Origin: Sisyra terminalis
Lineage: Eukaryota > Arthropoda > Insecta > Neuroptera > Sisyridae
DNA length: 64,000 bases
Reading direction: 5' to 3'
Assembly (NCBI GenBank): GCA_958496175.1
Contig: OY292274.1
Location: 65,854,630 to 65,918,629 of the forward strand
Both the position numbers and the translations under genes were made by a program. Under the pieces are notes generated by a model. That model made no database searches, was not told the origin of the DNA, and saw only the letters and a program-made list of their open reading frames with translations. Below are positions 11,815-24,600 of the stretch, piece by piece (position 1 is the first letter of the stretch; every line of letters begins with the position of its first letter).

Positions 11815-12187
11815 TGTTTAAGGTGACAAAAAAAAAAAAAATATCGGGAAGGTTTGAGCCCTTAATATTAATATTAAGAGATCTATCATCTTTAATTTCG
11901 ATTTTTTATTTGTGCTTTCACTTTTGCGTCAATGCTGCCAAACTATCAAGATAAAAAAATTCTTCTGCACATATATTTATAGAAAATTAAATTCCCTACA
12001 AAAAAAGTTTCTTTGAAATTTTTTGCCAGACACGCCGTTTTCAAATAATCAAGCTTTAAACATTGATATAATATTTAGATTTATCTTCTTTATTTTGGAA
12101 TTTTTTAACTAACGAACAAATAAATATATACAAATGAACAATATAGATTCTTAAAGGGACTTTAATACTCTACAAAAAAGGTCAAGT
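11815..12187. mobile_element. Foldback MITE, family B half copy
   Basis: This matches the left arm of the palindrome at 21405-21985 almost base for base, including GCGTCAATGCTG, the CACGCCGTTTTC/TACGCCGTTTCC segment, and a GAACAATATAGATTCTT stretch ending at a CTCTACAAAAAAGGTC. Only one arm is present; the sequence stops at the pivot, where the mariner fragment begins. It carries no coding sequence. Confidence 0.65.
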
Positions 12188-12189
12188 AG

Positions 12190-12458
12190 TAGTTGTTCCT
12201 AGTAGTCAGATGTGGGTTAGTCTCCAGCATTGACCGCAAAATTCCATTATCGACCTTGGATGGCCTTCCAGATCAAAGATCTTCTTTGAGCGTGAAATCC
12301 CCGGAACGAAATTTGGCAAACTAACTTTGACAGGTTCGAATATTAACCACTTCACTTTCAAACGTGTCACAAATGTTTTTACATGCAATCGAAGCGTTGC
12401 TTCCTCTCTGGAACTCGTACAAAATGCAATGTCGTAAATGCACTTTATCCACCGCCAT
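12190..12458 (-). pseudogene. Mariner transposase N-terminal fragment
   Basis: On the minus strand, the frame opening at 12458 reads as the paired helix-turn-helix start of a mariner (Tc1/mariner) transposase. It begins MAVDKVHLRHCILYEF, continues with an ACKNICDTF segment, then a FAKFRSGDFTL segment and SGRPSKVDNGIL. In the family these correspond to the first DNA-binding helices, the WF..FRSGDF motif and the linker to the second HTH. Two in-frame stops (a TAG in place of the W before FAKF, and a TGA before SGRP) kill the frame. The fragment ends after about 90 codons at the border of a foldback element. The catalytic domain is absent. Confidence 0.75.
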
Positions 12459-13220
12459 CTTGATGGGTCTATACTTCTCAAGTAACTGACGAAAAAATTT
12501 GAAATTGGTTCCGTTATATCCCACAAGCCATGCACTAAACAATAAGACCTCAAACAATAAGACTCTTACAGTCAAAAGTACTTCAAACGCAGTAAATACG
12601 ACAGAACTTTCCCGCCAATGTAATACATAGGATATCTATACTAATATATAAAATTCTTACGTTTGTCTGTACATTTCGATTTTGAACTCAATTTTAGAAT
12701 AAATATTTGTTTCGAGAGGCCCTTATTCCAAATTTGACATTTTTAAAATTTTTGTCTGCCTGTCTGTGTGTCTCGATTTAACTAAAAAACGGGACAACCA
12801 AATTTAATGAAATTTGGTATTAAGATACAACACAATTTCCCACAGACTATAGGCTACTTATCATTCCAAAAATATAATAAGGGAAGGTATTCCTTAGGGA
12901 TGAAAACATAAATTTTTACACTAGACAGGTGAGTTATATATCATTGGAAAGGTAATTTAATGTTAAAAAATAATCTGTAAAAATATTTTTAGTTGAACTG
13001 ATAAAAAGCACAGTAAATTCAATTTAAATTTAAAAAAATTGCCTCTTTGAAACATAAACCTTTATATATACAAAACACATAGTTGATGTTAATAGCGTAA
13101 TGGCTTCTTTTTTTTTAAAAATTTCTACCTTAAAAGAGTAAAAGAGGTCACTAACTTTGTATGAGAAAATGTAGAGTTAATCAACAATCGAAATTTTATT
13201 TTTTTAATTATATTTCATTA

Positions 13221-14606
13221 TAGTCTAGGATCCCACTGCAGAAAAGTGTAGTGATCGAGTTTATGCTAAAAACCTAATTTTTACGCATATTTATCATCAG
13301 GAGAATTTATATCTACTAGGTTGCCTATCAAAATGTGACCGCTAGTATTTTTAATTAAATTATTTTTAATTTTATTTCGCAAAAATTTAATTGATTTGTT
13401 TTTAAAATAAAATATCATCCACTTCACGGCAATATATATATATAAAGACTTTGAAAAGTCAGGATTGCCGTTGCGCACTTGACCGCATCTCTTCGCAGCC
13501 GGGTGTAAACAAGTAAGATTTTGGGCCCTTTTTACGTTCATAACGTGCATTTATGATTTTTATATCAAATTAAAGCTAATTTATTTCTCATTATTATGAT
13601 ATACGGTTGTCTAATTAAATTTGGCCGCAAATAAGGGTTGCTGGCTGCTAAAGATGGTGAATATTGAAAAAAACAGTGAAAGAGAGCTAGCCAGATTTAA
13701 CCTGGCAGAGGAGGAGAGCGATTGACAGCTGTACGACGTTTTAAAGTCATTGCGCATGCGTCAGATGCTAGTGTTTTCAACTACCCAAGTATTTCCGGAG
13801 TGTTTTTTGTACAAAGTTTTATCAATATCGATTTTGCTACTTTTCCAAATGTTTGTGGTACAGTAGACCCAATTTGATATAAATAATAGAAACCATCAAT
13901 GATTTCTATGTCGACTTGTCCGGGATTAGCTGGTGCAATCTTTACTTTCAATTGTTTACTTAGAGTTGACTTGTCTGTCTTCATCATGTCGCCTGAGCAG
14001 TGGAATAGTACAGAAGGTAGAGGGAATGAAAGACAGTACCCAATGTCAACTTTTTGATCAATAACAATTACCAACAGACATCCAAAAATATCTCATTCCA
14101 TTTTAATTATTGACTTTTGTCTTCGGTGGTACTCTTAAATTTTTTTTTAATACAATCTGAAGCGAAGTTATTTATTTTATTGTAGCCAGCAACCCTTATT
14201 TGCGGCCAGATTTATTTAGGCAACCGTATATCATAATAATGAGAAAAAAATTTGCTTTAATTTGATATATAAATCATAAATGCACGTTATGAACGTAAAA
14301 AGGGCCCAAAATCATACCTGTTTACATCTGGCTGCGAAGAGGTGCGGTCAAGTGCGCAACGGCAACCCTGACTTTTCAAAGTCTTTATACATATTGCCGT
14401 GAAGTGGACGATATTTTATTTTAAAAACAAATCAATTAAATTTATACGAAAAATCAATTAAAAATAATTTAATTTAAAAAACTAGCGGCCACATTTTGAT
14501 AGGCAACCTAGTAGATATTTATTCTCCTGATGAAAAATATGCGTAAAAATTCGGTTTTTAGCATATACTCGATCACTACACTTTTCTGCTGTGGGATCCT
14601 AGACTA
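13221..14606. mobile_element. 1386 bp element with ~425 bp terminal inverted repeats
   Basis: The ends are TAGTCTAGGATCCCAC and its inverse GTGGGATCCTAGACTA. The left arm (13221-13648) and right arm (14184-14606) stay complementary throughout, with scattered substitutions. They surround a ~535 bp unique core. The trinucleotide TTA occurs on both sides (13218-13220 and 14607-14609), a possible 3 bp target duplication that would fit PIF/Harbinger-like integration; the AT-rich flank makes this ambiguous. It sits inside the Helitron, so it is younger than it. The core holds an open frame on the minus strand. Confidence 0.8.
13781..14083 (-). CDS. Uncharacterised captured ORF fragment in TIR element
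   Basis: An open frame of ~97 codons runs on the minus strand and ends at 13781. It has no clear ATG and may continue upstream of 14074, so it is probably part of a longer gene. Visible segments are VDIGYCLSFPLPSVLF, then MMKTDKSTLSKQLKVK, then IEIIDGFYYLYQIG, then QTFGKVAKSIL. I recall a similar pattern (a KT.KS.L block, an IDG motif, a TF..VA..I block) from large families of uncharacterised invertebrate proteins linked to mobile DNA; function unknown. Its place in the core of a terminal-inverted-repeat element suggests capture of a host or transposon exon. It has no stops, so it may be recent. Confidence 0.4.
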   Translation of the reverse strand, partial: GCLLVIVIDQKVDIGYCLSFPLPSVLFHCSGDMMKTDKSTLSKQLKVKIAPANPGQVDIEIIDGFYYLYQIGSTVPQTFGKVAKSILIKLCTKNTPEILG

Positions 14607-14759
14607 TTATCAATCAAAAAATAAATTCTTCCAAACCAACTTTTCTTCGGTATTTAGAAAAATTTGAAAATCAATTTCTGTTATAGAAAATAAATAAAAG
14701 ATTCGAATTTCCAACATATCTATTTACGTTACGCAGGCGAAGTCGCGGGGATCAGCTAG

Positions 14760-15340
14760 TAAGATTATAAGTTCTGGAACTGAGTTTTCTAAACAATAAT
14801 CGAAAAATGTAAAATTGTTCAATGGTAAAATTTCATGATTTTTAGAAGAAAATCCGGTCTTGTTCTTAATCACTTTTCAATTGTTTAACTTTTAATTTGG
14901 CTACCAATTTGATTCCCATCAAATTAGTCGTTTTTTATTACTTTTCGTGCCGACAATTGGAACAGCCTGCTTGGCAAATTTGATTAGCAAAAATCCAAAC
15001 AACAATTGGGTAATTTAACGAAACAATTCAATTAATGGAATGAATTTTTGCGATAAAACAAAAATGGTTGCTTGGATTTTTTGCGAAGCAAAAAATAAAA
15101 AAATAAAAAAAATTCGTATCAGCAAAAGTGGTAAGGAAAGACGATGACCGTGAATGCGTTTTGCGTTTTGCGCTAACGCTAAATAGTTTGCTTAACTTTT
15201 CCATTACACAAATACATACAAAGTAATTATTTTTAAGTGCTTACTAAAATAAGCGTATGAGTATTTGTTGTATGTGGTGTATGTGGTATATGTTGGAGGT
15301 GTGGTAGTTAGTCTGTATATACATTTTATCATTTCCCACA
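14760..15340. other. Upstream flank of Glut1, no gene recognised
   Basis: Moderately AT-rich, non-repetitive DNA with no recognisable coding segment. It lies immediately upstream of the candidate Glut1 core promoter and may hold regulatory sites, none of which I can name with confidence. Confidence 0.35.
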
Positions 15341-15350
15341 ACTTTGCATA

Positions 15351-15396
15351 TATATAAAAGATAAAGCAACGTTAGTACAACGCGTTTAGTGCAGTG
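15351..15396 (+). promoter_or_regulatory. Candidate Glut1 core promoter (TATA box and initiator)
   Basis: TATATAAAAG at 15351-15360 is a good TATA box. About 30-40 nt downstream lie initiator-like words TTAGT (15386-15390) and GCAGT (15391-15395), close to the arthropod TCAGT consensus. The inferred 5' leader to the ATG at 15518 would be about 125-135 nt. The link to Glut1 rests on position and orientation only. Confidence 0.45.
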
Positions 15397-15517
15397 AAAA
15401 CTCGCCTCCGGCTGTCGTGCATTTTCCAGAGATACCAACTTAAGTGTTATGATTCTTGCATAAAATCAAAAGTTAAAAAATTAAAGTTTTTCCGCCCCCT
15501 AACAATTGTGCATCACA

Positions 15518-15616
15518 ATGAGCAAAAATCGTTACCAAATATTTTCCAGCCAAGTTCGTAGCCTACTACGATTCAACGAATGTCCTGAATGTCCTAAAGA
15601 AGTCAAAAGAAAAGCT
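15518..15616 (+). CDS. Glut1: Glut1 coding exon 1 (N-terminal cytoplasmic tail)
   Basis: ATG in the context CATCACAATGAG opens 33 codons ending at a strong donor (GCT|GTAAGT), phase 0, matching the phase 0 acceptor of exon 2. The peptide is basic and carries an [12 protein letters not shown] stretch before the first membrane helix. The core is conserved in all GLUTs but this tail is not, so the join to exon 2 rests on splice phase, start context and the upstream TATA box. An alternative first exon elsewhere in the 5.2 kb intron cannot be excluded. Confidence 0.62.
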
Positions 15617-18600
15617 GTAAGTTTTTTTTCTGCTGTGTAGTTTATACAAAAAAAAAATGCAATTTCCTAATGCGTTATTCGTTTTTTTCAATTTCTTGAT
15701 CGATAAATTGCAAAAGTGCGCCACGTGGGAATTGAGAGAATAATTAAACTTTATCGTAATTTCAAATGCAAATTAAATTAAATGTTTTATCGGGCAGGTA
15801 ATTGTTGCGTTTTCAATGTCAATGCGAGTTTTAATTTCCATATTGAACACATTTACCGAAGACATAAAAAGATAAATGGCTAATCGATAGTTAATGTTTT
15901 TATTTATCAATCGAAAGTCTTCATTTTTTTCCCCCCGTAAATTCATAGAAAAAAATAATATGTTAATTTACGTAGATTCATGCCATTGTTAGATTTCAAT
16001 AGGCATTATTTATGGACATTAAAACATTTGTTATGGTTGACGCAAATGTTCAATCGGGTCCAAAGAAGAATTGGTTGTAAACAAAAATTATGGTAATAAA
16101 TTATTTAAATTTGCCTCGTTTAGTTAACTTTTGATAATTTCATTCAGAACAAAAATTAAGTTTTTCATTACATTAGAGCATAGAGGCGTAAGTCTTAAGA
16201 TTTATTGCATTGTTGAAAACTTTTAAATCAATAATGCAAACTTATGTGATGGAAACTGTTTACGATTATATAGAATGGTCAGAAAGTCATGAAGTGTTAA
16301 GGGGGTGTTCTGGTCTAGAAGCCTTAATTTTAGGTATTTTTTCAAGTAAGATAAAAAAAATGAAAAATATTTTTACTATCTATTTTTTTATTTGTTTTTT
16401 ATTGACATTTTGAGAATATAAAAAAAAAATAACTAGAAAAAAAAAATTCGCCGATAACATCGTTGCTAATTTCATTCAGAACAACAATTAACTTTATCAT
16501 TACATTAGTAGAGCACAGAGGCGTAAAAGTTTTTAGATTTATTGCATTGTTGAAAACTTTTAAATCAATAATGCAAATTTATGTAATGGAAACTGTTTAC
16601 GGTTATAAAGAATGGTCAGAAAGTCACGAAGTGTTAAGGGGATGTTCCGGTCTAGAAGCCTGAATTTTCGGCATTTTTTTTAAGTAAGATAAAAAAAAAT
16701 GAAAAAAAATTTTACCATAAATTTTTTTATATGTTTTTTATTGACATTTTGAGAATATAAAAAAAATAACTAGAAAAAAAAATTCGCCGAGAACAACGTT
16801 GCAAATTTCATTCAGAACAACAATTAAGTTTTTCATTACATTAGTAGAGCACAGAGGCGTTAAAGTTTTCAGATTTATTGCATTGTTGAAAACTTTTAAA
16901 TCAATAATGCAAATTTATGTGATGGAAACTGTTTACGATTATATAGAATGGTCAGAAAGTCACGAAGTGTTAAGGGGGTGTTCCGGTCTAGAAGCCTGAA
17001 TTTTCGGCATTTTTTTTAAGTAAGATAAAAAAAAATGAAAAATATTTTTACCATCCATTTTTTTATGTTTTTTATTGACATTTTGAGAATATAAAAAAAA
17101 TAAGTAGAAAGAAAAAATTCGCCGAGAACAACGTCGCTAATTTCATTCAGAACAACAATTAAGTTTTTCATTACATTAGTAGAGCACAGAGGCGTAAAAG
17201 TTTTTAGATTTATTGCATTGTTGAAAACTTTTAAATCAATAATGCAAATTTATGTGATGGAAACTGTTTACGATTATATAGAATGGTCAGAAAGTCATGA
17301 AGTGTTAAGGGGGTATTCTGGTCTAGAAGTCTGAATTTTAGGCATTTTTTCAAGTAAGATAAAAAAAAGGAAAGAAATGTTTACTATCCATTTTTTTATA
17401 TGTTTTTTATTGACATTTTGAAAATATTAAAAAAATAACTAGGAAAAAAAATCAAAATTTGCCGAGATACTTTTCACTTCAAAATGTTTTCAATCCACTT
17501 TCGCAGCCTTATTCGTTAGTGCCTGAACTGGCACACCTGTTATAAAAGGTTTGTGATAATTAAAGTTTGAAAAAATCATAAAATTTTGACAAATCAAACT
17601 TTTTCAAATGGGACCGCGGACCCCCAAACATAGACTCGCAGATCCCCAAGGGTCCGCGGACCACAGGTTAGGAAACAATGCTATAGGGAACTCCAACCCC
17701 TTCGTGACTTTTGGATCAGTCTGTATGTTAAATTTAGTTTAATTAAAAAGTTTGAGATTTTTGGCTACAAATATGTAGACAATAATTTTTAATTGGTCTG
17801 AAATTTATGTGTAAAATAAAATTTTGCGCCATCTACGTTTTTACCTACTGAAAAGAATTTCGCGTGTTTTTCTAGGGTTTCGTTTAAGAAAAATTGCAAC
17901 AATATTTTATTCTAACTATAGTCCATCGTTAACTACTACTTTACCCCTTCATTCACGTACCATAAGGATTTCTTTTAAAAAAAAATCCTTAAGGATTAAG
18001 GAATCGATTCAATTTTTAACGTTTTGGTAAGATCTAAAGTGCTCTGGTTTACCAGGAGGCTATGGCTTATGGACTGAAATTAGTGACAATCCAATGGGGT
18101 AATATTTAATGAATATAGTGGGTGGGGAAAACTAATTCCATTGAAATATTTCCAAAGCTTGCTTTACAATTTTTGCGATTTGTGGTCGAAAATTGTGCCG
18201 AAAGATGACGCTTGCGTGTCCTTTGGTGTATTGGTGGTGTTTGAGCTTCAATTCTTAGCTTAATGCCATTAATTATTGGTGGTAATATTCTTTAGTAGTG
18301 GTTTCATTAGGTTGGAATAACTGATAATGGATTTTTCCGGTTTGGTGTCACCAAATGTACAGAAATAAATTCTTCCCATTAATATTTGAATTGGTCGTTG
18401 AAGTGGATGCATGATTAGACTTACCCCACGATTTTTTCTTCTTTGGATTATCAAATTGGATCCATTTTTCATTCTCCGGTACAATTCTATGCAAAAACCA
18501 CTTTTATTTTTGCCTTTTTAGTAGTAGCTTTTGTTTGCAGTTGAAGAAGGACTCTGGACTTGTCTCGCCTTGGCTTTATACGAATATAATTTTCCTGTTT

Positions 18601-21600
18601 TTTGCACTATAGCCTTTAGATAGTTTGAAACCACTTGTTGATTCACCTCCATAACTTCCGTGAATTCCTCCTAAGTTTAACATGAATTTTCATCCAATAC
18701 CTCCTCCAACTCAGAATCGCTATACTTTACTGGTTCACCTTTGCGTTTTTTGTCACTGGTACCAAAAATACCAATTTTAAAACTCCAAAACTAAAATTTA
18801 TAAGTTTTAATTGATCAAGTAGGTTTCACATATGTTTTACACAGCAATCTCGATATCTATCGAATGTTCTTTTCTTTAAATCGAAATAATTGAGTAGTGC
18901 TTCCCCCAAATTGCATTTTGTGGATACAAAAGTTGGCATTGTTGGGGTGCAAAAAACGTATGTTGTTGTTAAAACTTAAATAGCAGGTAATAATTTACAA
19001 ACGGAAAAAATAACATTTTGATATGCATATAGTTAAAAGATAATCGATAAAGATTTTATCCTAGTAACATAATTTTTTTCTAACTTATTTGTGCTCTACT
19101 ATAATAACTTTTCTAAACACAAAATTCGGTCAATTCACCGCCTATATCTAAGACTAAATCAATCGATCAATATCTTAACCTATCAGACAATCGGAAAAAC
19201 TATATGTATGTGAAAACCAAATATAATTGGCTCAAAATAGAAACTGAAAATAGATGACTGTTTATTGTTATTTGTCTCAATTGTCATTTCTTTCAACTTC
19301 AAATTTTTGCCTTATATGGTCAACAGACCATATGCACATTTGTTCAATCTCAAATGTTTTCTTCCAACGTTACAGTAGTGCTTCAAATATTTGCATATTG
19401 CATTTGCATTTCCATATTTTCCCACTAAAAAGTTCAGCGGCCGTGTTAAGGTTCGAAAATTTCGGCGTAAGTCCTTTTTAACTATATTAATATCTGGCAA
19501 CGTTGCATTTTCTACTCTGTTTTTTTATTCTATTTGCGATTTTTTTTTTTAATTTAATTCTAATATATAATTTTCCCATTTGTCGCTAAATTTTCATTAT
19601 GGACCGATTTATTCACGAATTAAATTAAATACAATATAGAAAATGCAACGTTGCTAGATTCGACTGTTTTAATTGGGACTCTAGTCATTTCTTTCCCACT
19701 TTGGTCATTTTCCAATGTTTTGATTTACCTTGTCAAACCTTTTCATCCAAAATTGGCAACCCTGGACAAGAATCTCTTCAAAAGTTATTAATTTTTGATT
19801 TTCTCAAAGTTTTAAAGAAGGGCAATTTGTTTATTTTATAAGTAAATCACCATGGAAACGTTAATCTAATTAACCATTGGTTTAAATACGTGCAACAAAG
19901 ATGGAGATTTGGATTATAATAATAGGGTGTTTAGGGAAATTTAGGGAATTTAACCAAAAAAAAAAAATCTGAAAATTTTTGTTTTTCAAACATTTTTACT
20001 GAAGAAAAACTAAATTTCCTAAAAAACCTTTAAGTAAGTAATCAATGTTCGTTTTGATTGGATTAAGTGATATATTTGACTCATTTATTTTGAAAGTGGC
20101 TTAAGTCCATTTCAAGGACGGCGTATATGGTGATTCTTCTTCTTGTAACTAGAACAAAGTATGTTAATTATTTAACTGCTAAGTTTTCAGAAATTACTGA
20201 TATAATTTTAGATGTAAAGAAAACGCCAATTATTTCCCCCTCCTTAGTATCTTATGTTCCTATCGTTAAAAATGATAACACTATAGGGGTTGTCCTTGAA
20301 ATGGACTTAACTCACTTTCAAAATAAACGGCGCATTTGAAGAAATCGTTTTGTTTTTGTTTTATTGAATACCTAAGTTTCGTAGGTCTACAGAAGTGATG
20401 CGTAAGAAGTTTCACTGTAAATATATATTTATTTATATTAAATACATAAAATATTTATTACCAAATTAATAGCGTTTTTATCCAGCATACATTTCAATGC
20501 ATTATAATCACCAGTAATTATAATCTTTATAGACTTTGGTCTTTCCATTTCTTCACCCCCCTGAAATCAGTAATGAACTTCGATTATTTTTTTTTTCTAT
20601 AACAAACATACTTTAATGATTTTTTATTCTTCTTACCATAAAAAATCTGAACTCTTAAAGATAATAGATTCAAAACTAAAACAATAACAATACTAAGTAA
20701 ACGAAAAAAAAATTATTGATAAATTAATAAGCCAACTGGGATTTTATTATCAAAAGCCAATTATAAATTTAAAATAAAATGTTTTTTTAGAACTTTTTTT
20801 TTATTGTCTAATATTTGTCCTTGTAATATTATTTTTAATTTTTTTTTTTTGGATTTGCAGGGTTTTAATGGTCGTTTGGCGTTTGCAATTGCAGCGGCTG
20901 CACTTGGATCATCTTTCCAACATGGTTACAATACTGGAGTGGTAAATGCACCTCAACAGGTATGTAAATGGAAAATTGTTTTTTTTTATTTTTAATTAAA
21001 TTTATATTTTCATATAAATTGTATGTCAATAAATGCATTCTCGTTATGCTAACAGGTTTGTTAGCAATAGGCTAATAGTCTTTGCCGCCAACTAATCAAA
21101 TATGTTTGAATTTCGTGACGTCACAATTAAATAAATTCTTCAGATATAAATATGTGTAGAAAAGTTGCATTTTTAAAATATTAAGTTATTATATATAACT
21201 TTGTATGCGTCGCAAAAATTTTATTGCATATGATGCAATTGATTCTCATAGGTGGGATCAGGTGGTTTTTTGTGTCCTAGGTGTCAAGGCCTACTTGATT
21301 TCAGGTTTAAGCTTTTTAATTTTATCGCTTATCTTAGATAACACTTATCAGTTTATTTACTTTTCCGTTTATTAACCCATTTTATACTTTTGAGGTTGTA
21401 TGAAACTTTCGGTCTATCATCTTTAATTTTTTATTTGGGTTTTCATTTTTGCGTCAATGCTGTCAAACTATCAAGATGAAAAAAATTATCTGTAGATATA
21501 TTTATAGAAAATTAAATTCCCTACAAAAAATGTCTCTTTGAAAATTTTTGCCAGATACGCCGTTTCCGAATAATCAAGCTTTAAACATTGATATAATTTT

Positions 21601-24600
21601 TAGATTTATCTTCTTTATTTTGGAATTTTGTAACTAACGAACAAATAAATATATAGAAATGAACAATATAGATTCTTGAAGGTAATTTAATGCTCTACAA
21701 AAAAGGTCTTTAAACGTTTTTACATAAAATCACTGTTTCAAAATTGGTTCAACAACGAAAAAAACAATAATTTAATTTTTCCTTCAACTTTAATAGTGAA
21801 TAACTTTTGAAAAAGTGATTTTAAGTAAAAACGTTAAAAGACCTTTTTTGTAGAACATTAAATTCCCTTCAAGAATCTATATTGTTCATTTCTATATATT
21901 TATTTGTTCGGTAGTTACAAAATTCCAAAATAAAGAAGATAAATCTAAAAATTATATCTATGTTTAAAGCTTGATTATTGCCAATGCTTTCAATTGTACT
22001 TTAATTCCACTATCTCCTAAACTATTGCAGATCCCATTATGAAACTTTTGGTGAATTATAAATGTACTTTAGGCTATCATATATTTTGAAATAAAAAAAT
22101 TAAAAATCACAATGGTCGAACTTACTAAAATTCTGATTTGAAAAGTTAACCGCCGGTTTTGTATATTAAAAAAAATAAAAATGTCCAGTTTTATTTTTTA
22201 TTTAGAAAGAACAGTTAATTTTCTATTTAAACCGCCATTTTAAGTATTTTAAAAAAAATATTTTAATTCGAAAATTTGTTTTCAAAAAATACGAATTTCA
22301 AAAACGATAATTCTTTGGAAGCGTATAACTTAGCAAATAATCATCATTCGAAAAAAATATTTTGTATCCACATTCATACTTACTAGAAGAACAATTATGC
22401 CGAATATGAACAAATTTCAGAACATCACTTTTTTTCCCCGGTCCGCTTCACGTGAAATGCCCCCTTTGTCAAAGGCCTGTGATCCGCCTAGGAAAGCTGC
22501 TAAGCAATGTATTTGGTTTTCAAAGTTTCCGTTTATTTTTACTTTTGCAGATTCGATGTATTTGTTCTATTGTCTGAACTTTAAAGCTAAAATAAAACTG
22601 AATTTTAAGTAGGTGAAGACTTTTTTAAGAGTATTTTTTGGACTAATATTATTATTTATTGCAGTGGTATGGTATTCATTATCTTCGAATATCTATCTAT
22701 CTATTATTATGAAGAGGAAAGATTTGATTGTTTGTTTGCTTTGAATAGGCTCCGAAACTACTTGACCGATTTGAAAAATTCTTTCACTGTTGGGAAGCCT
22801 AACTATTTCCGGTGAACATAGGCTGTATTAAATTTTCAAAAAAGTTAGGGATCCATACTAAAACTCCAATAATGTGTGAAAAATTACCAAAAAACTTTCT
22901 TACATCGCGTGCGCTGGGGATTTAACTAAAGAACGGAACAACCGAATTTAATGAAACTTTATACTAAGATACAACACAATTACCCACACACATTAGGCTA
23001 CTTATCATTCCTTAAAAATAATAAGGGAATGTATCCCCTACGTAAAAACTGAGGGATGAAAAAAAAATGTACTTTAGATAGGCGAGTTATATATCATTGG
23101 AAAGGTATTTAAAAGTTAAAAAATGATCTGTATTAATATTTTTAGTTGAACTGTTAAAAAGCACAGTAATTTAATTTAATGTACAAAAAATTGCCTTTTT
23201 GAAATATAAATGTTTTTATAGATAATTATCTGACAGTAAACTTTTTTTTTACAAAGTTGTTGTAAATAGATCCTTAGGGTTGCTCAGTAAGGAAATATTA
23301 ACGAAAAAAATGTAATAGTAATACTAATAATAATAGTAATAAAGCTTAAAATAAAAACGTTTTTAAAACCGTGCATATATAAAATGGTGTATTTATATAC
23401 TCCTCTGACTGATGAAATTTTAATATTCGGTGTATTCCTTATAGGAAGTAGGCATGTGATAAATTTTTTTTTTGAAAATTCCTACCCTAACGGACAAGGG
23501 TGGATTCAGGATTTTTTTCTTGGGGGGGACAATATCTTTTATTTGCAAGTGCGTGAAAGGGATCACGAAAAAAGCTCGCAATTTCAGCCAGAAATGATCA
23601 TAATAATAAATAATAAATAATTATATCATCAAATTGATAAAAGAAATTTAAAATCCTCTTCCAGAGCAAAAGGCATACGCCAAATCGTGTATGGTGAACT
23701 CTGGACTATCCAATATGGTTTAATTATATAGTTGAAATTCAGATATTTCAATAATAAGTTTAAAGATACATAATGGTTATACATGATTATGGAAGAATTG
23801 GGTTTCGTGCAATTGTACAAATTTCAATTTCGCGGTTGTGTTGTACAGTGCAATAGTGTAATAGTTTTTGGAAAAAGGTTCATTCGGGAATCGAAAAAGG
23901 GAGATGGGGTTATTTTGGCGCGAGTATTTTGATAACTTTCGACTTTTTTTAGTCATAATTACGACCGAATTTATTGAACTTGGCGATATTTTTTATTTGA
24001 TGTATGATGTAGTATGATTATATTTTTCGTAAAAGAATAAGAAAAATAAAATACGTTACGCAGACGAAGTCGCGGGATCAGCTAGTATGGTATATTTTTG
24101 GTACAAGGATGTGTTCGATGATCGTGGATAACGAATATTTAAATAGGCAATATTTTGGTAACAATTACCAATACGCTTAATGTTCCTAGAAGATTTGTTT
24201 CAATATTTCGCGATAGAAGCAAATCTAAATAGAAATTCAAAAGTTTAAAAATATTACTTTTTTTATCTTTAAAGGAATGTTACATTGAAACTGTATTCTA
24301 AATATATTTGGCACCTTTCCTCCATATTTACCTTGCTTTTGTTTGCAGCTGATTGAATCATGGATTTCCGAGGTAATAATGAACAGGACGGGCAGCGTTC
24401 CCGATCAGGGCCACGTGACAATGATTTGGTCGATAGCTGTGGCGATTTTCTGCGTGGGTGGCATGATCGGCGGTGCAATCACCGGCTTGGTGGCCGACCG
24501 TTTTGGACGCAAAGGTGGACTTTTGCTCAACAATGTCTTCGTCGTTCTGGCCACGATATTGGAGGGCACGGCGAAATCGGCCTCGTCCTACGAAATGATC

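Larger units (their letters stand above)
12635..14759 (+). mobile_element. Non-autonomous Helitron, interrupted by a TIR element
   Basis: The 5' end reads TCTATACTAATATATAAA directly after an A. The 3' end reads GCGAAGTCGCGGGGATCAGC followed by TAG and then a T. This is the Helitron signature of 5' TC, 3' CTAG, insertion between A and T, and a small GC-rich hairpin (GCG-AAGT-CGC) just before the end. There are no terminal inverted repeats or target duplication, as expected. Motifs such as GTCTGCCTGTCTGTGTGTCT are common in insect Helitron 5' regions. A second copy lies at 22692-24085. No Rep/helicase is encoded; only about 740 bp of the span is Helitron, the rest being the nested element at 13221-14606. 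Confidence 0.8.

Noticed and set aside
13281..13550. 89-codon minus-strand ORF
   Set aside because: It lies within the terminal inverted repeat of the 13221-14606 element and is a chance frame in that arm.
16210..16999. Recurring ~66-codon ORF in the intron 1 tandem repeat
   Set aside because: The frame opens at different points and ends differently among units, as expected from repeat sequence; no family resemblance.
20127..20339. 70-codon ORF in intron 1
   Set aside because: No recognisable domain, AT-rich codons, no splice signals in matching phase with Glut1 exons.
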